DNA from: Woeseiaceae bacterium
Lineage (GTDB): Bacteria; Pseudomonadota; Gammaproteobacteria; Steroidobacterales; Woeseiaceae
Assembly: GCA_030066075.1 (NCBI GenBank)
Contig: JASJCH010000025.1
Span: forward strand, 1 to 60,443
Length of the DNA: 60,443 nt
Reading direction: 5' to 3'
The notes beneath the pieces are model-generated. The model was not told where the DNA came from and did not search any database. It saw only the letters and a list, made by a program, of their open reading frames with translations. A program made the translations under genes and the position numbers. Numbering within the stretch: position 1 is the stretch's first letter; each line of letters opens with the position of its first letter. Shown here in pieces: positions 24,944-34,505 of the stretch.

Positions 24944-26227
24944 TTAGTCGGACTTTTTGGGCCCCCGGGGGCGCCGGGAAGGCCGCCGTTTCCCGGACCG
25001 TTTACGTTGCGGCCCAGGCTTGCGCGCCTTGCGCTCCTTGCGAGGCGGCCGCGTCAGTTCCGGTAACAGCGCCGGATCGAATTTGGCGACCGGGATCTTG
25101 TGGCCGATGTAGTCCTCGATATCGGGTAACGACATCGCGTACGACTCGCAGCCGAAGCTGATGGCGTCGCCAGTGGCGCCGGCGCGCGCCGTGCGGCCAA
25201 TGCGATGGACGTAGTCTTCCGCATCCTGCGGCAGGTCGTAGTTGATGACGTACTGCACATCAGGAATGTGCAGGCCCCGGGAGGCGACGTCGGTGCCGAT
25301 GAGCACCTGCAGGTCGCCGCTCTGGAAGTTGAGCAGAAGGCGCTGGCGCTTTTTTTGCGGCACGTCGCCGGAGATGGCCTGCGCCTGCACGCCGTTTGCC
25401 TTGAGATAGGCCTCGACGCGCTCCGCGTCGCGCTTCATGTTGACGAACACCATGATGCGGCTGGCGCCCATCTCGCGAATCAGCCCGACGAGCAGCGGCA
25501 GCTTCTCCTCGTTCGACGGGAAGAAGATCGCCTGGCGCACGCGGTCGGCCGTGACCTTGTCGGGTTCAATGCGTACGAGCTCCGGCTCGTTCATGTGTTC
25601 GAACGCCAGCTCCATCACGCGGTGCGACAGCGTGGCCGAGAACAGCATATTCAGGCGCTTGTCGGGCGGCGGCAGGCGGCGCAGCAGGTAACGGATGTCC
25701 TTGATGAAACCGAGGTCGAACATGCGGTCGGCTTCGTCGAGCACGGCGACTTCAACCTCGTTGAGCTTGAACACGCCCTGCTTGAAATAGTCGATGATTC
25801 GTCCGGGCGTGCCGATCAGGATATCGATGCCGTCCTCGATGATGCGCCGCTGCTTTTCGTAGTCGGTGCCGCCGTAGGCCAGCCCGATCTTGAAACCCGT
25901 GTGCTTGCCCAGCAGTTCCCCGTCTTTCGCGATCTGCATGGCCAGCTCCCGCGTGGGCGCGAGCATGAAGGCGCGCGGCTGCTTTTTCCGCTCGGGGTCC
26001 GGTGTGGACGCGAGCAGTTTCTGGAATGTGGCGATCAGGAAAGCTGCGGTCTTGCCGGTGCCCGTTTGCGCCTGGCCCGCAACGTCACGCGGCTCGAGGG
26101 CGATCGGCAGTGTCGATGCCTGGATCGGGGTACAGAACTCGAAGCCGGCGTCGCGAATACCCGCCCGTACGTTGTCGTGCAGCGTGAGAGAGTCAAACCT
26201 GAGGTCGCTCAGATGGTTATCGGCCAT
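24944..26227 (-). CDS. rhlB: DEAD-box ATP-dependent RNA helicase RhlB
   Basis: A 427-residue DEAD-box helicase. Motifs in order: Q motif GFEFCTPIQ, motif I AQTGTGKT, Ia [15 protein letters not shown] (in [10 protein letters not shown]), [21 protein letters not shown] and [12 protein letters not shown]. The tail after about residue 395 is very basic ([17 protein letters not shown]) and probably binds RNA. RhlB is the helicase of the RNase E degradosome. It is divergent from trxA-rho with a 230-bp gap, the same neighbourhood as rhlB, trxA and rho in E. coli. Confidence 0.93.
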   Translation of the reverse strand: MADNHLSDLRFDSLTLHDNVRAGIRDAGFEFCTPIQASTLPIALEPRDVAGQAQTGTGKTAAFLIATFQKLLASTPDPERKKQPRAFMLAPTRELAMQIAKDGELLGKHTGFKIGLAYGGTDYEKQRRIIEDGIDILIGTPGRIIDYFKQGVFKLNEVEVAVLDEADRMFDLGFIKDIRYLLRRLPPPDKRLNMLFSATLSHRVMELAFEHMNEPELVRIEPDKVTADRVRQAIFFPSNEEKLPLLVGLIREMGASRIMVFVNMKRDAERVEAYLKANGVQAQAISGDVPQKKRQRLLLNFQSGDLQVLIGTDVASRGLHIPDVQYVINYDLPQDAEDYVHRIGRTARAGATGDAISFGCESYAMSLPDIEDYIGHKIPVAKFDPALLPELTRPPRKERKARKPGPQRKRSGKRRPSRRPRGPKKSD

Positions 26228-26457
26228 GTTGTGGGGGCTTTAAAAAGTGCATTTAGTGCTTGCAAAATGGCTCGTGAAGCGGTGAAATTGGGTCTAATTC
26301 GACGCGACAAACCGTCGCACCCGCCAGTTTCGCATTCATCGAATCGTCAAAGAAGCCGGACAGTCGGCCGTAAAGCTGCGACATATTGCCTTATAGAGAA
26401 GGCAGCGTCATCCATTTTTACAGATAAATATCCGTATTCAATTGGAGGTAGTAGCCG

Positions 26458-26780
26458 GTGAGCGACAATATCGTGCACACCAATGACAGCAATTTTGATG
26501 CTGACGTCGTAAATTCCGACAAGCCCGCGCTTGTCGATTTCTGGGCCGAATGGTGTGGTCCCTGCAAAATGATCGCGCCGTTCCTCGACGAAGCGGCCAC
26601 CGAGTATGCTGACAAGCTATCGGTCGTCAAACTCAATGTCGACGAGAGCCCGAACGTTGCGGCCAAGTTCGGCATCCGCAGCATCCCGACCCTCATTCTG
26701 TTCAAGGATGGCGCGGTACACGCGCAGAAGGTCGGTTCGTTTTCCAAATCGCAACTGACGGAATTCCTGGACTCTAATCT

Positions 26781-26784
<4 letters not shown>
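26458..26784 (+). CDS. trxA: Thioredoxin 1
   Basis: A 108-residue thioredoxin with the active site [14 protein letters not shown] (Cys near 33 and 36) and the cis-Pro in [13 protein letters not shown]. It reduces cytoplasmic disulfides with thioredoxin reductase. The start is GTG at 26458 with GGAGG about 9 bases upstream. The stop overlaps the rho start by 4 bases (GTGA), so trxA and rho are translationally coupled. Confidence 0.97.
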
Positions 26785-28205
<1,421 letters not shown>

Positions 28206-28211
28206 GGAATC

Positions 28212-28257
28212 GTAGGAGCGCCCCATGGGCGCGATCGCGGCCATGGGCCGCTCCTAT
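28212..28257. repeat. REP-like palindromic element with TAGGAGCG arms
   Basis: TAGGAGCG (28213-28220) is exactly reverse-complemented by CGCTCCTA (28249-28256). Inside are CCCATGG and CCATGGG around a central GCGATCGC. It lies between convergent rho and the DUF3291 gene, and the right arm, read on the minus strand, supplies the TAG stop of the DUF3291 gene. A related element lies at 46111-46184. It resembles the REP sequences with GTAGGAGCG found in other Gammaproteobacteria. Confidence 0.75.
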
Positions 28258-28697
28258 CGCAGCGCCTCGAATCGAGTTGCGAACGTAAACGCGTCCGTCG
28301 TTGGTCCGTTATCCCATAGCATATCGAAGCGCTGCTTCGCCTCGGCGATTGTCGGGATGTGGCCTTCTTCTATCCACCATAGAACCAGCGGCGAGCGCGT
28401 CGATTTTTCGAACCACTCTGCGCGTCTCTGCACGACGGCCAGGTGTTGTCCGCTGTACACCCAGGCCCGGAGTGTTTCGACGGACTCCCACACCGACATG
28501 TTGAACAGGGTTCGGTCGCTGGCGAAAATCCTGGCGATTTCCGCGGCATCGGCCTCATCTTCGATGAGTCGCCAGACGAAGCCCTCGGCCACGTCGGCGC
28601 TGGCATTGACGTCGTCGAGCTGGGCTACGAAGTCCGCCATAGAGGGGTCTTCGTAGCTGGTCAGAATCGTTGCAGCGTTAGCTGTCGCCAGGTGCAT
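28254..28697 (-). CDS. DUF3291 domain protein
   Basis: A 147-residue protein of the DUF3291 family, a small dimeric alpha-beta-barrel-like fold related to antibiotic-biosynthesis monooxygenases. Family features seen are the start MHLATANAA, EGFVWRLIEDEADA, MSVWESVETLRAWVYSGQHLAVVQRRAEWFEK and LVLWWIEEGHIPTIAEAKQRFDML. No cofactor site is evident and the function is unknown. Its stop codon lies inside a REP-like repeat. It overlaps the upstream DUF2784 gene by 20 bases. Confidence 0.82.
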   Translation of the reverse strand: MHLATANAATILTSYEDPSMADFVAQLDDVNASADVAEGFVWRLIEDEADAAEIARIFASDRTLFNMSVWESVETLRAWVYSGQHLAVVQRRAEWFEKSTRSPLVLWWIEEGHIPTIAEAKQRFDMLWDNGPTTDAFTFATRFEALR

Positions 28698-29115
28698 TTT
28701 TTCTCGTTATTGATCTCGGCCGGATCCAGATCCAGCTGGCGAGGACAAGCAGGCCGAAGGCCGAATAGCACAGAGTGAACACCCACGCCGGGGCGTCATA
28801 GTACAGAATCTGCTCTGCCCAGTGCGCGATGAACGACCCCGGGTAGACGGCATCCCCGGCCTTGTCGCGCAGCCACATCTCGAGGATCGTCAGCGGGCAA
28901 AGCACGCCCAGCCAGGCCTGCAGAACCACGACGCCGATGGCCGCGACGTGCGCCAGGCGAAACCAGCCATTGCGAATCCAGCGCCAGTCCGCAATGTGGC
29001 CGACGACGATCAGCACTAACCCGGCGACGACGAAAACGACGAAAGCGATGTGGAGGTAAAGAACCAGATCCGCAGCGAGGCGGTAGAGACTGCTCAACCG
29101 GTCCCCAGCAGCCAC
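28678..29115 (-). CDS. DUF2784 family membrane protein
   Basis: A 145-residue inner-membrane protein with about four hydrophobic segments: LYLHIAFVVFVVAGLVLIVVG, AHVAAIGVVVLQAWLGVLCPLT, a weaker one, and AWVFTLCYSAFGLLVLASWIWI. The pattern LHxxFVxFVVxGxxL and CPLTxLExxLR is that of DUF2784. Function unknown. GTG at 29115 has AGGA 8 bases upstream; a TTG at 29097 giving a TTGA overlap is the alternative. It sits in a three-gene run with the upstream SpoIIAA-like gene and downstream DUF3291 gene. Confidence 0.82.
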   Translation of the reverse strand: MAAGDRLSSLYRLAADLVLYLHIAFVVFVVAGLVLIVVGHIADWRWIRNGWFRLAHVAAIGVVVLQAWLGVLCPLTILEMWLRDKAGDAVYPGSFIAHWAEQILYYDAPAWVFTLCYSAFGLLVLASWIWIRPRSITRKNAPGDS

Positions 29116-29468
29116 GTGCGGGCTTCCTGCTCGGTCTCGAATACGAGGCCGGGCATGCCTCGGTTGGCCAGCACCGTCTGCACGAACTCGATGGTGTCGC
29201 GGGCGTCCACGTTCTTCTCGACCCAGGCGATGCGGTAGTGCGGGCCGATGCCCACGTCCCTGAATACGTTGGGCAAATCGTATCCCTCGACGGCCTCGAC
29301 GGGTGTGCGCGTATCAGCGAGGCCCAGCACGTTGTAGCAATCGTGCTGATCGCAGGCCGTTGCGACTTCGCGCCAAAGCTTCTCCATGTAGCGATAGTCT
29401 TTGTCGCCGTTCGCTATGACGAGGACATGATCGCCCTCGAACGTGACTTCGAGAGTGTTCTCCATCAC
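29094..29468 (-). CDS. Small SpoIIAA/STAS-like hypothetical protein
   Basis: A 124-residue cytoplasmic protein. The alternating pattern (LEVTFEGDHVLVIANGDKDYRYMEKLWREVATACDQHDCYNVLGLADTR) followed by HYRIAWVEKNVDARDTIEFVQTVLANRG and FETEQEARTWLLG resembles the SpoIIAA-like/STAS-like fold found in many small Proteobacterial proteins. No catalytic residues can be named. Its end overlaps the DUF2784 gene, so the two are likely translated together. Confidence 0.65.
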   Translation of the reverse strand: MMENTLEVTFEGDHVLVIANGDKDYRYMEKLWREVATACDQHDCYNVLGLADTRTPVEAVEGYDLPNVFRDVGIGPHYRIAWVEKNVDARDTIEFVQTVLANRGMPGLVFETEQEARTWLLGTG

Positions 29469-29504
29469 TCTCTAGTCTAGTACAAGAACGCCGTTCTTGC
29501 GGCC

Positions 29505-31421
29505 TCATTCCGCCGGCTGGGGTTCCTCGAACACGGGGCCGATGTAGGCATTGGCGATCGGGTGGTAGGTGCCGCGAGCCGTATCGAACAGCTCCTTTGC
29601 GAGGTCGAGATCGCTACCGTTCTCGGCCAGCGCCACGTAAATGGGCCGGATCAATCGCACGCGCCCGAACCGGCGCAGGTGCTCTGCCATCTGCTCATAG
29701 GCAGGTTCATGGCGCCGTTTGGCCACCTGGATAAACCAGGTGCGGCCGATCTCCGCGTTCTGCGTGTCGCTCAGCCCGAACGCGTTGTCGATCTCGACGA
29801 GTTGTTCTGTAGACAGGTTCGGGTCCAGCGCGTTGATAAAGTGAATTGTCGCCTGTGCGCTCCAGTCAGATACAGGCAGTTCAGATGCGTCGATCTCTCC
29901 CCGTGACCACTTTGCTGCCAGGTCCGCTGCATCGTCGAGATTGCGTGACGTCGGTATGACGGCATCATCGGGCAGGCCCGGCTCGTACATCCAGCGCTCC
30001 ACCTGCTCGCGCGACAGGATACCGTGGTGCACCGAGAGCAGGCGCTGGTCGAGATAATCCACGAAGTCCTCGGTCGTGATCACCTGGAACGCGAAGTCGC
30101 TGAAGTAATCGGTAATGAACTGATCAAAGATCTCGCGGCCGTAAGCGTTTTCGAGGTACTGCAGGAACAGGTTGCCCTTATGGTAGATGATCATGCCGTG
30201 GCCCGCATCGAGGTCGAACTCCGCGATGCGCGGCGCAAGCGCCTGGTACTTCGGGTCGATGCGCTCGAAGTTCAGCAGCAGTTCCTCGTAGCTCAACAGG
30301 TTTTCCTCGGCCGCGCGGTCTTCGTCGTAGATGACCTGCATCAGCCTGTGTTCCAGGTAGCTGGTCCAGCCTTCGTTGAGCCAGCCATCGCGCCAGGTCT
30401 GGTTCGTGACGAGGTTGCCCGACCAGGAATGGGCGAGTTCGTGTGCGACTACCGAGACGAGGCTGCGATCGCCGGCGAGCAGGCTCGGTGTGAGGAACGA
30501 CAGCCGCGGATTCTCCATGCCGCCATAAGGAAAACTCGGCGGCAGGATCAACAGGTCGTATCGCCCCCATTGATACGGCCCGAACATGGCCTCAGCCGTC
30601 TCGAACATGGCCTGGGTATCGGCAAACTCGAAGGCGGATTCCTCGAGCAACTCCGGCTCGGCATAGACGCCCGTGTCTTCGCCGATGGGGGCGAAGTGCA
30701 GGTTGCCTGCCGCGATAGCCATCAGGTACGACGGAATCGGCTGCGGCATCTCGAAATAGTAGTCGCCATCCCGTTCGGCGTCCGGATCGTTCTCGGCGCT
30801 CATCAGGGCTATCAGCCCCGGAGGGGTGCGAACGCGCGCAAGATAAGTGAATCGCACAGCGGGCGTATCTTGCAATGGGATCCAGCTGCGGGCGTGGATC
30901 GCCTGCGATTGCGAATAGAGCATCGGGTGCTTGCCACCCGCCGTCAGTTCAGGCGGCAGCCAGCCCAGCGCCGTGGACTCCGGGCTGGTCCGGTACACGA
31001 CGACGGGTACTATTTGCTTGGCGTCGGCCAGCGAATCCGGGATGTGAATGGTAAGCGGCGTTCCGAGTAACGCGTCGGTCTCCCCGACAGTGTGCTCGGC
31101 GGGTATTTCTTCCCACTCCTTGCCCTGGCTAACCAGGAAATGAACCTCCTCGATGGTCAGGTCGCGCGTATCGAGCACTATGTCCCGAGCATCCAGGTCG
31201 ATCCGCCGCATGAACAGCATCGCCGAGCCGCTGAGGACCCGCTCCTCAAAATCGACGCTAAGGTCGAGAACTATGTTTTCGGTGACGAACTGCTCGACAT
31301 TGGCGAACGAGTAGTGGTCCTTCGCCAGCGCTTCCTCGAGATCCGGGGCGTCGTCGGCCGAGCAGGCCGCGACAGCGGTTGCAGTGAGTAACAGCAGGAG
31401 TCGCTGAGTGGTTCGAATCAT
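29505..31421 (-). CDS. M1-family zinc aminopeptidase lipoprotein
   Basis: A 638-residue secreted peptidase. The N-terminus is a lipoprotein signal with VAAC (Cys20). The N-terminal beta-domain leads to the exopeptidase motif GGMENPRL and the zinc site VAHELAHSWSGNLVTN followed by WLNEGWTSYLEHR (third ligand Glu). This spacing is that of the leukotriene-A4-hydrolase-like branch of M1, and the C-terminal ARM-like helical part fits. It would release N-terminal amino acids from peptides at the cell envelope. Monocistronic on the minus strand, with an intrinsic terminator of the upstream gene just before it. Confidence 0.92.
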   Translation of the reverse strand: MIRTTQRLLLLLTATAVAACSADDAPDLEEALAKDHYSFANVEQFVTENIVLDLSVDFEERVLSGSAMLFMRRIDLDARDIVLDTRDLTIEEVHFLVSQGKEWEEIPAEHTVGETDALLGTPLTIHIPDSLADAKQIVPVVVYRTSPESTALGWLPPELTAGGKHPMLYSQSQAIHARSWIPLQDTPAVRFTYLARVRTPPGLIALMSAENDPDAERDGDYYFEMPQPIPSYLMAIAAGNLHFAPIGEDTGVYAEPELLEESAFEFADTQAMFETAEAMFGPYQWGRYDLLILPPSFPYGGMENPRLSFLTPSLLAGDRSLVSVVAHELAHSWSGNLVTNQTWRDGWLNEGWTSYLEHRLMQVIYDEDRAAEENLLSYEELLLNFERIDPKYQALAPRIAEFDLDAGHGMIIYHKGNLFLQYLENAYGREIFDQFITDYFSDFAFQVITTEDFVDYLDQRLLSVHHGILSREQVERWMYEPGLPDDAVIPTSRNLDDAADLAAKWSRGEIDASELPVSDWSAQATIHFINALDPNLSTEQLVEIDNAFGLSDTQNAEIGRTWFIQVAKRRHEPAYEQMAEHLRRFGRVRLIRPIYVALAENGSDLDLAKELFDTARGTYHPIANAYIGPVFEEPQPAE

Positions 31422-31465
31422 GTCGGTCTCTCCTCGCGGCCCGCCATTATTCCGTTGCCAGCCCC

Positions 31466-31498
31466 AAAAAAAAAGCGCCCGCGGGATCCGCGGGCGCT
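31466..31498 (-). terminator. Rho-independent terminator of the octaheme cytochrome gene
   Basis: An 11-bp perfect stem, AGCGCCCGCGG (31474-31484) with 31488-31498, has a 3-base loop. On the minus strand it is followed by nine T residues (A-run 31466-31474). It lies 27 bases after the cytochrome stop codon. Confidence 0.92.
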
Positions 31499-31524
31499 CC
31501 GGACTCTGGCTAACCAGGGTATCG

Positions 31525-33171
31525 CTACGGCCTTGTACCTCCCAGTACGGGGTCGTCGCTCCAGCCGAGTCCTGTCCAGTCGATGGCGTCGCTGGTGTGG
31601 CAATCGCCGCAAGCGCCGCCCATGCCGAAGGCTTGTTCCTTCGGGGCGATTTCGTGGTTGACCGTCAGGTACATGACGGTGTCGACGAAATCAAAGGCGC
31701 CCGTGTAGGCCTGGCCGGTGTAGTTCGCGCCGTCCGTCAGCGCGAGATCCCAGTCATAGGCAACCCAGAACGGGTTGGGGCCGCCCTTCATGCCGAACAG
31801 GTGCGGTACGAGCATGGTCTGGTTGCCGGCGTCTGCGGGCTGGTTGCCGATCATCTTCTTGAACGGATAGATCATGGCGCCCGGCGTCGTGTAGTCGGCC
31901 GACGGTGCGCCCAGCACGACCGGAGTTTCGGTGTACTGGTCGTTCTTGTTGATCATCATGCGGTCCCACTTGCCGTCGAAGTACAGCAGCTCGGGCCGTA
32001 CGTCGTTCTCCCACACGAACGTGCCTTTCTTCTTGTCGTAGGTCGGGCGACCGGTGACGGGATCAACCGGAATCGGGTCGATGTCCTGACCGGCGTCTTC
32101 CCAATACCACTCCGTCTTCGTCGAGGTCACACGTGCAATTGCCGGAATGTGGCAGACCTGGCACGCGAGTGTCGTGTGGAGATCAGTAATGGGCTGTACG
32201 GACGTTCCAACGTGGATGTTGGCGAGGTTGCCGTGGCAGTCTACGCAGCCGAGCATGTCGCCGTCGTCAACCGAGTGATACGGCATACCGCCGATACCAT
32301 GGTCGACCAGCTCGCCATCGACAGTGCGCATGACCTGGTGGCAGTCGACGCATTCCATGTCGCCGCCATCCGTGCCCATGTGGACGTCGAAATCGCGCGT
32401 CGTGTCGAGCAGGTTCATCGCGATGTCACCGTGCTTGACGTTGTCGCCGCCGCCAGCATAGGCGTGGCAGAACGTGCAATTCTCGCGTGTAGGCTTGCCG
32501 TTGTTCAACGCAACGCTGCGGGCAACGATATCGAGATCGACCGCGGGGTCGGGCAGACCGGCTGTGGTCTTGCCTTTCTTGTAGGTGCCGGACTGATCGT
32601 GGCAGATCAGGCAGTCGATGGTCCTGGGATCGTCGTGCGTAAATGTATCGTCTGCCCAGCCATACCCGGTATGGCAGTGCGTGCAGCGGCCTTCGTTCGA
32701 CGGTATCGCAATGCAGAAGTTGTTGATCAGGTTCGTCTTGCCGTTGATGTCTGCTTCGAAGCCCGTGATGTTTGCCGAAACGCCCTCCCACGTGAAGTGG
32801 GCATTGGTCAGCAGGTCCTCACCGGTCAGGCCGTGGCAGTTCAGGCAGGACTGCGTGCCATCGTAAGTGTTCTGGGTGAAGTAACCGATGTGCAGCTGCG
32901 CGGTCTCGTAGGCGCCGCTGGCCAGCGCGTTACAGTCGAGTACGTCGACGACGCCATCGCCGTTGAGATCTTCATTGGGATCGGCTACGCCGTTCTCATT
33001 GAGATCCCAGCAGTTGATGCCGTCAGCGCCATCGTCGCCGGCAATGCCTGGTGCACCGTCCGCGCCATCCTTGCCGTCGTCGCCAGAGCATGCAGCTAAC
33101 GTGAATGCCATAAAGACGATGCCAAGGAAGGTTGAGAAACTTAATTCCCTACTTCTTGGATCTCTCATCAT
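31525..33171 (-). CDS. Octaheme c-type cytochrome lipoprotein, tetrathionate reductase (OTR) family
   Basis: A 548-residue lipoprotein (lipobox LAAC, Cys28) with eight CxxCH haem sites at about residues 109, 163, 187, 232, 274, 309, 337 and 521. The arrangement NNFCIAIPSNEGRCTHCHTGYGW, DCLICHDQSGTYKK, NCTFCHAYAGGGDNVKHGD, DVHMG and ACQVCHIP is that of the Shewanella octaheme tetrathionate reductase family, which can reduce tetrathionate, nitrite or hydroxylamine in vitro. Between lipobox and first haem lie a short collagen-like stretch (GKDGADGAPGIAGDDGADG) and an EF-hand-like calcium motif (DLNENGVADPNEDLNGDGVVD), which suggests exposure outside the cell. No quinol dehydrogenase partner is adjacent. 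Confidence 0.9.
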   Translation of the reverse strand: MMRDPRSRELSFSTFLGIVFMAFTLAACSGDDGKDGADGAPGIAGDDGADGINCWDLNENGVADPNEDLNGDGVVDVLDCNALASGAYETAQLHIGYFTQNTYDGTQSCLNCHGLTGEDLLTNAHFTWEGVSANITGFEADINGKTNLINNFCIAIPSNEGRCTHCHTGYGWADDTFTHDDPRTIDCLICHDQSGTYKKGKTTAGLPDPAVDLDIVARSVALNNGKPTRENCTFCHAYAGGGDNVKHGDIAMNLLDTTRDFDVHMGTDGGDMECVDCHQVMRTVDGELVDHGIGGMPYHSVDDGDMLGCVDCHGNLANIHVGTSVQPITDLHTTLACQVCHIPAIARVTSTKTEWYWEDAGQDIDPIPVDPVTGRPTYDKKKGTFVWENDVRPELLYFDGKWDRMMINKNDQYTETPVVLGAPSADYTTPGAMIYPFKKMIGNQPADAGNQTMLVPHLFGMKGGPNPFWVAYDWDLALTDGANYTGQAYTGAFDFVDTVMYLTVNHEIAPKEQAFGMGGACGDCHTSDAIDWTGLGWSDDPVLGGTRP

Positions 33172-33204
33172 CGTGTCCTCGGGTTGGTGATCTGTTACGG
33201 AGAG

Positions 33205-33238
33205 CTGATAAATCAGTAAATTAGGGATTACTGATATA
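33205..33238. promoter_or_regulatory. Overlapping dyads upstream of the octaheme cytochrome gene
   Basis: CTGAT-AA-ATCAG (33205-33216) overlaps a second dyad, CAGTAA (33214-33219) with TTACTG (33228-33233), and a further ACTGATAT follows (33231-33238). The repeated ATCAGT half-site lies 35-70 bases upstream of the cytochrome start codon, where an operator would be expected. I cannot name the regulator. Confidence 0.4.
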
Positions 33239-33341
33239 CTGCTTCAGTCAAGGATTATCCGCGCTCTGCAAGCGCTTTAAATACGTTGGGGATGCAGGGT
33301 TCTAGGGACTTTCACGGATTGCCGGCCTGGACCGGAATTCG

Positions 33342-34256
33342 CTATTTTGTCCGCTCTCGCAGGTGCAGCTTGTCCATGACGAGCGCCGCGGCCGCCAGGT
33401 CCTGGCAGGCCATCCCGATCGATTCGAAGACCACCGTATCCGCCGTATTGACCGTGGTGGTTCCGCCCAAAATTTCGCCCAGCTCGGCGTGAATGTCGGC
33501 GTTCCAGCGGCGCACGTTGCCCGACTCGGTGAGCGCGCCATCGCGTGAGTCGACGATGACGGTATTGGCCATGGTCGCCGCATCGAGTTCGCTGCCATCG
33601 GCGCCGGACCAGCCGACCGAAGCGACCCTCGCGCCCGGTCGAATCCACTCGCCGCGGAGCACCGGTTCGGCCGAGGCGGTCGCAGCAACCACGACATCGG
33701 CGTCGCGAACGGCTGCTTCGGAGTCCGCGGCCCGTCCGCCGACCCGCTCGGCGAGTGCCGCTGCACGTTCCGGGGTGCGGTTCCAGATCCGGATATCGTC
33801 AAAGGCGCGGACGAGTGTGAGCGCTTCGATGTGGCTCTCGGCCTGTTCGCCCGCACCGAGGACGGCGAGCGACGATACGTCGGTGGCGGCGACAGCGTCG
33901 ACGAAAGTCGCCGTGACGGCAGCGGTGCGCATCCGGGTAATCAGTCCGCCATCCATCGTTACCAGCGGTCGGCCGGTCGCCGGGTCGAGCAGGGCGATCA
34001 GCGCCATGTGAGTTTCCAGCCCGCGGTCCGCGTTGCCCGGATAGAACGCGACGAGTTTCGCGCCCATCGCGGCGGGGCTCACGGCCGGCATGCCGCCAAA
34101 GTAGCCGCCGTGCTCGCGGACCGTCATGATGCGTCGCGGCGGCTGTTCGACGCGGCCCGCGGAGTAGTCGATCATCGCCTCACGCATGCACGGTATCAGC
34201 TCGTCCATGCGCAAAACGCGGGCAACCGCGTCGTGATCGATGTAGCGAACGTCCAA
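33342..34256 (-). CDS. Ornithine cyclodeaminase / mu-crystallin family protein
   Basis: A 304-residue NAD(P)-dependent enzyme. Family features are the substrate-binding MREAMIDYSAGRVEQPPRRIM and GAKLVAFYPGNADRGLETHMALIALLDPATGRPLVTMDGGLITRMRTAAVTA, then a Rossmann site SLAVLGAGEQAESHIEAL and VASVGW. Members include ornithine cyclodeaminase, ketimine reductases and delta-1-pyrroline-2-carboxylate reductase; the exact substrate cannot be read from the sequence. It is 3 bases downstream of a small membrane protein gene and in line with moeA. Confidence 0.88.
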   Translation of the reverse strand: MDVRYIDHDAVARVLRMDELIPCMREAMIDYSAGRVEQPPRRIMTVREHGGYFGGMPAVSPAAMGAKLVAFYPGNADRGLETHMALIALLDPATGRPLVTMDGGLITRMRTAAVTATFVDAVAATDVSSLAVLGAGEQAESHIEALTLVRAFDDIRIWNRTPERAAALAERVGGRAADSEAAVRDADVVVAATASAEPVLRGEWIRPGARVASVGWSGADGSELDAATMANTVIVDSRDGALTESGNVRRWNADIHAELGEILGGTTTVNTADTVVFESIGMACQDLAAAALVMDKLHLRERTK

Positions 34257-34259
34257 TCG

Positions 34260-34460
34260 CTACCCGCGGTTCGTGGCCCGGGTCACCAGGAAAATCATCA
34301 GCGGCAGCATGAGCAGCGCGCCAATGATGATCAGGGGAATCGCGAACGGCGAGAACAGGTTCTCGCCCCCATAGTGGCCGAAAAGGCCGAGGCCGAGCAC
34401 GATCGTGCCGGCGACGTCGAGAGCCAGCATCCAGGGAGGGAACTTCGGTGGGTTGCTCAT
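34260..34460 (-). CDS. Small two-helix membrane protein
   Basis: A 66-residue protein from ATG at 34458-34460, with two hydrophobic helices (MLALDVAGTIVLGLGLFG and AIPLIIIGALLMLPLMIFLVT) joined by a short polar loop. The layout recalls DUF1418 (YbjC) proteins, but this is a weak match. Function unknown. It lies 3 bases before the cyclodeaminase-family gene and 45 bases after moeA, so it is probably read from the moeA side. Confidence 0.6.
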   Translation of the reverse strand: MSNPPKFPPWMLALDVAGTIVLGLGLFGHYGGENLFSPFAIPLIIIGALLMLPLMIFLVTRATNRG

Positions 34461-34505
34461 GGTTAGCAACCCTAGAGGATGCTCAGGGCTCGAGCAACCG
34501 CCCGA

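Noticed and set aside
31404..31421. GGTTCGAATC resembling a tRNA T-arm
   Set aside because: It is the start of the M1 peptidase coding sequence; no acceptor stem, D-arm or anticodon arm surrounds it.
31408..33099. A 563-codon plus-strand frame opposite the octaheme cytochrome
   Set aside because: The minus strand contains eight CxxCH motifs and a lipoprotein signal; the plus-strand product has no recognisable domain.
33205..33216. CTGATAAATCAG as a possible FNR box
   Set aside because: FNR sites need TTGAT-N4-ATCAA; here the spacer is two bases and the outer bases differ.
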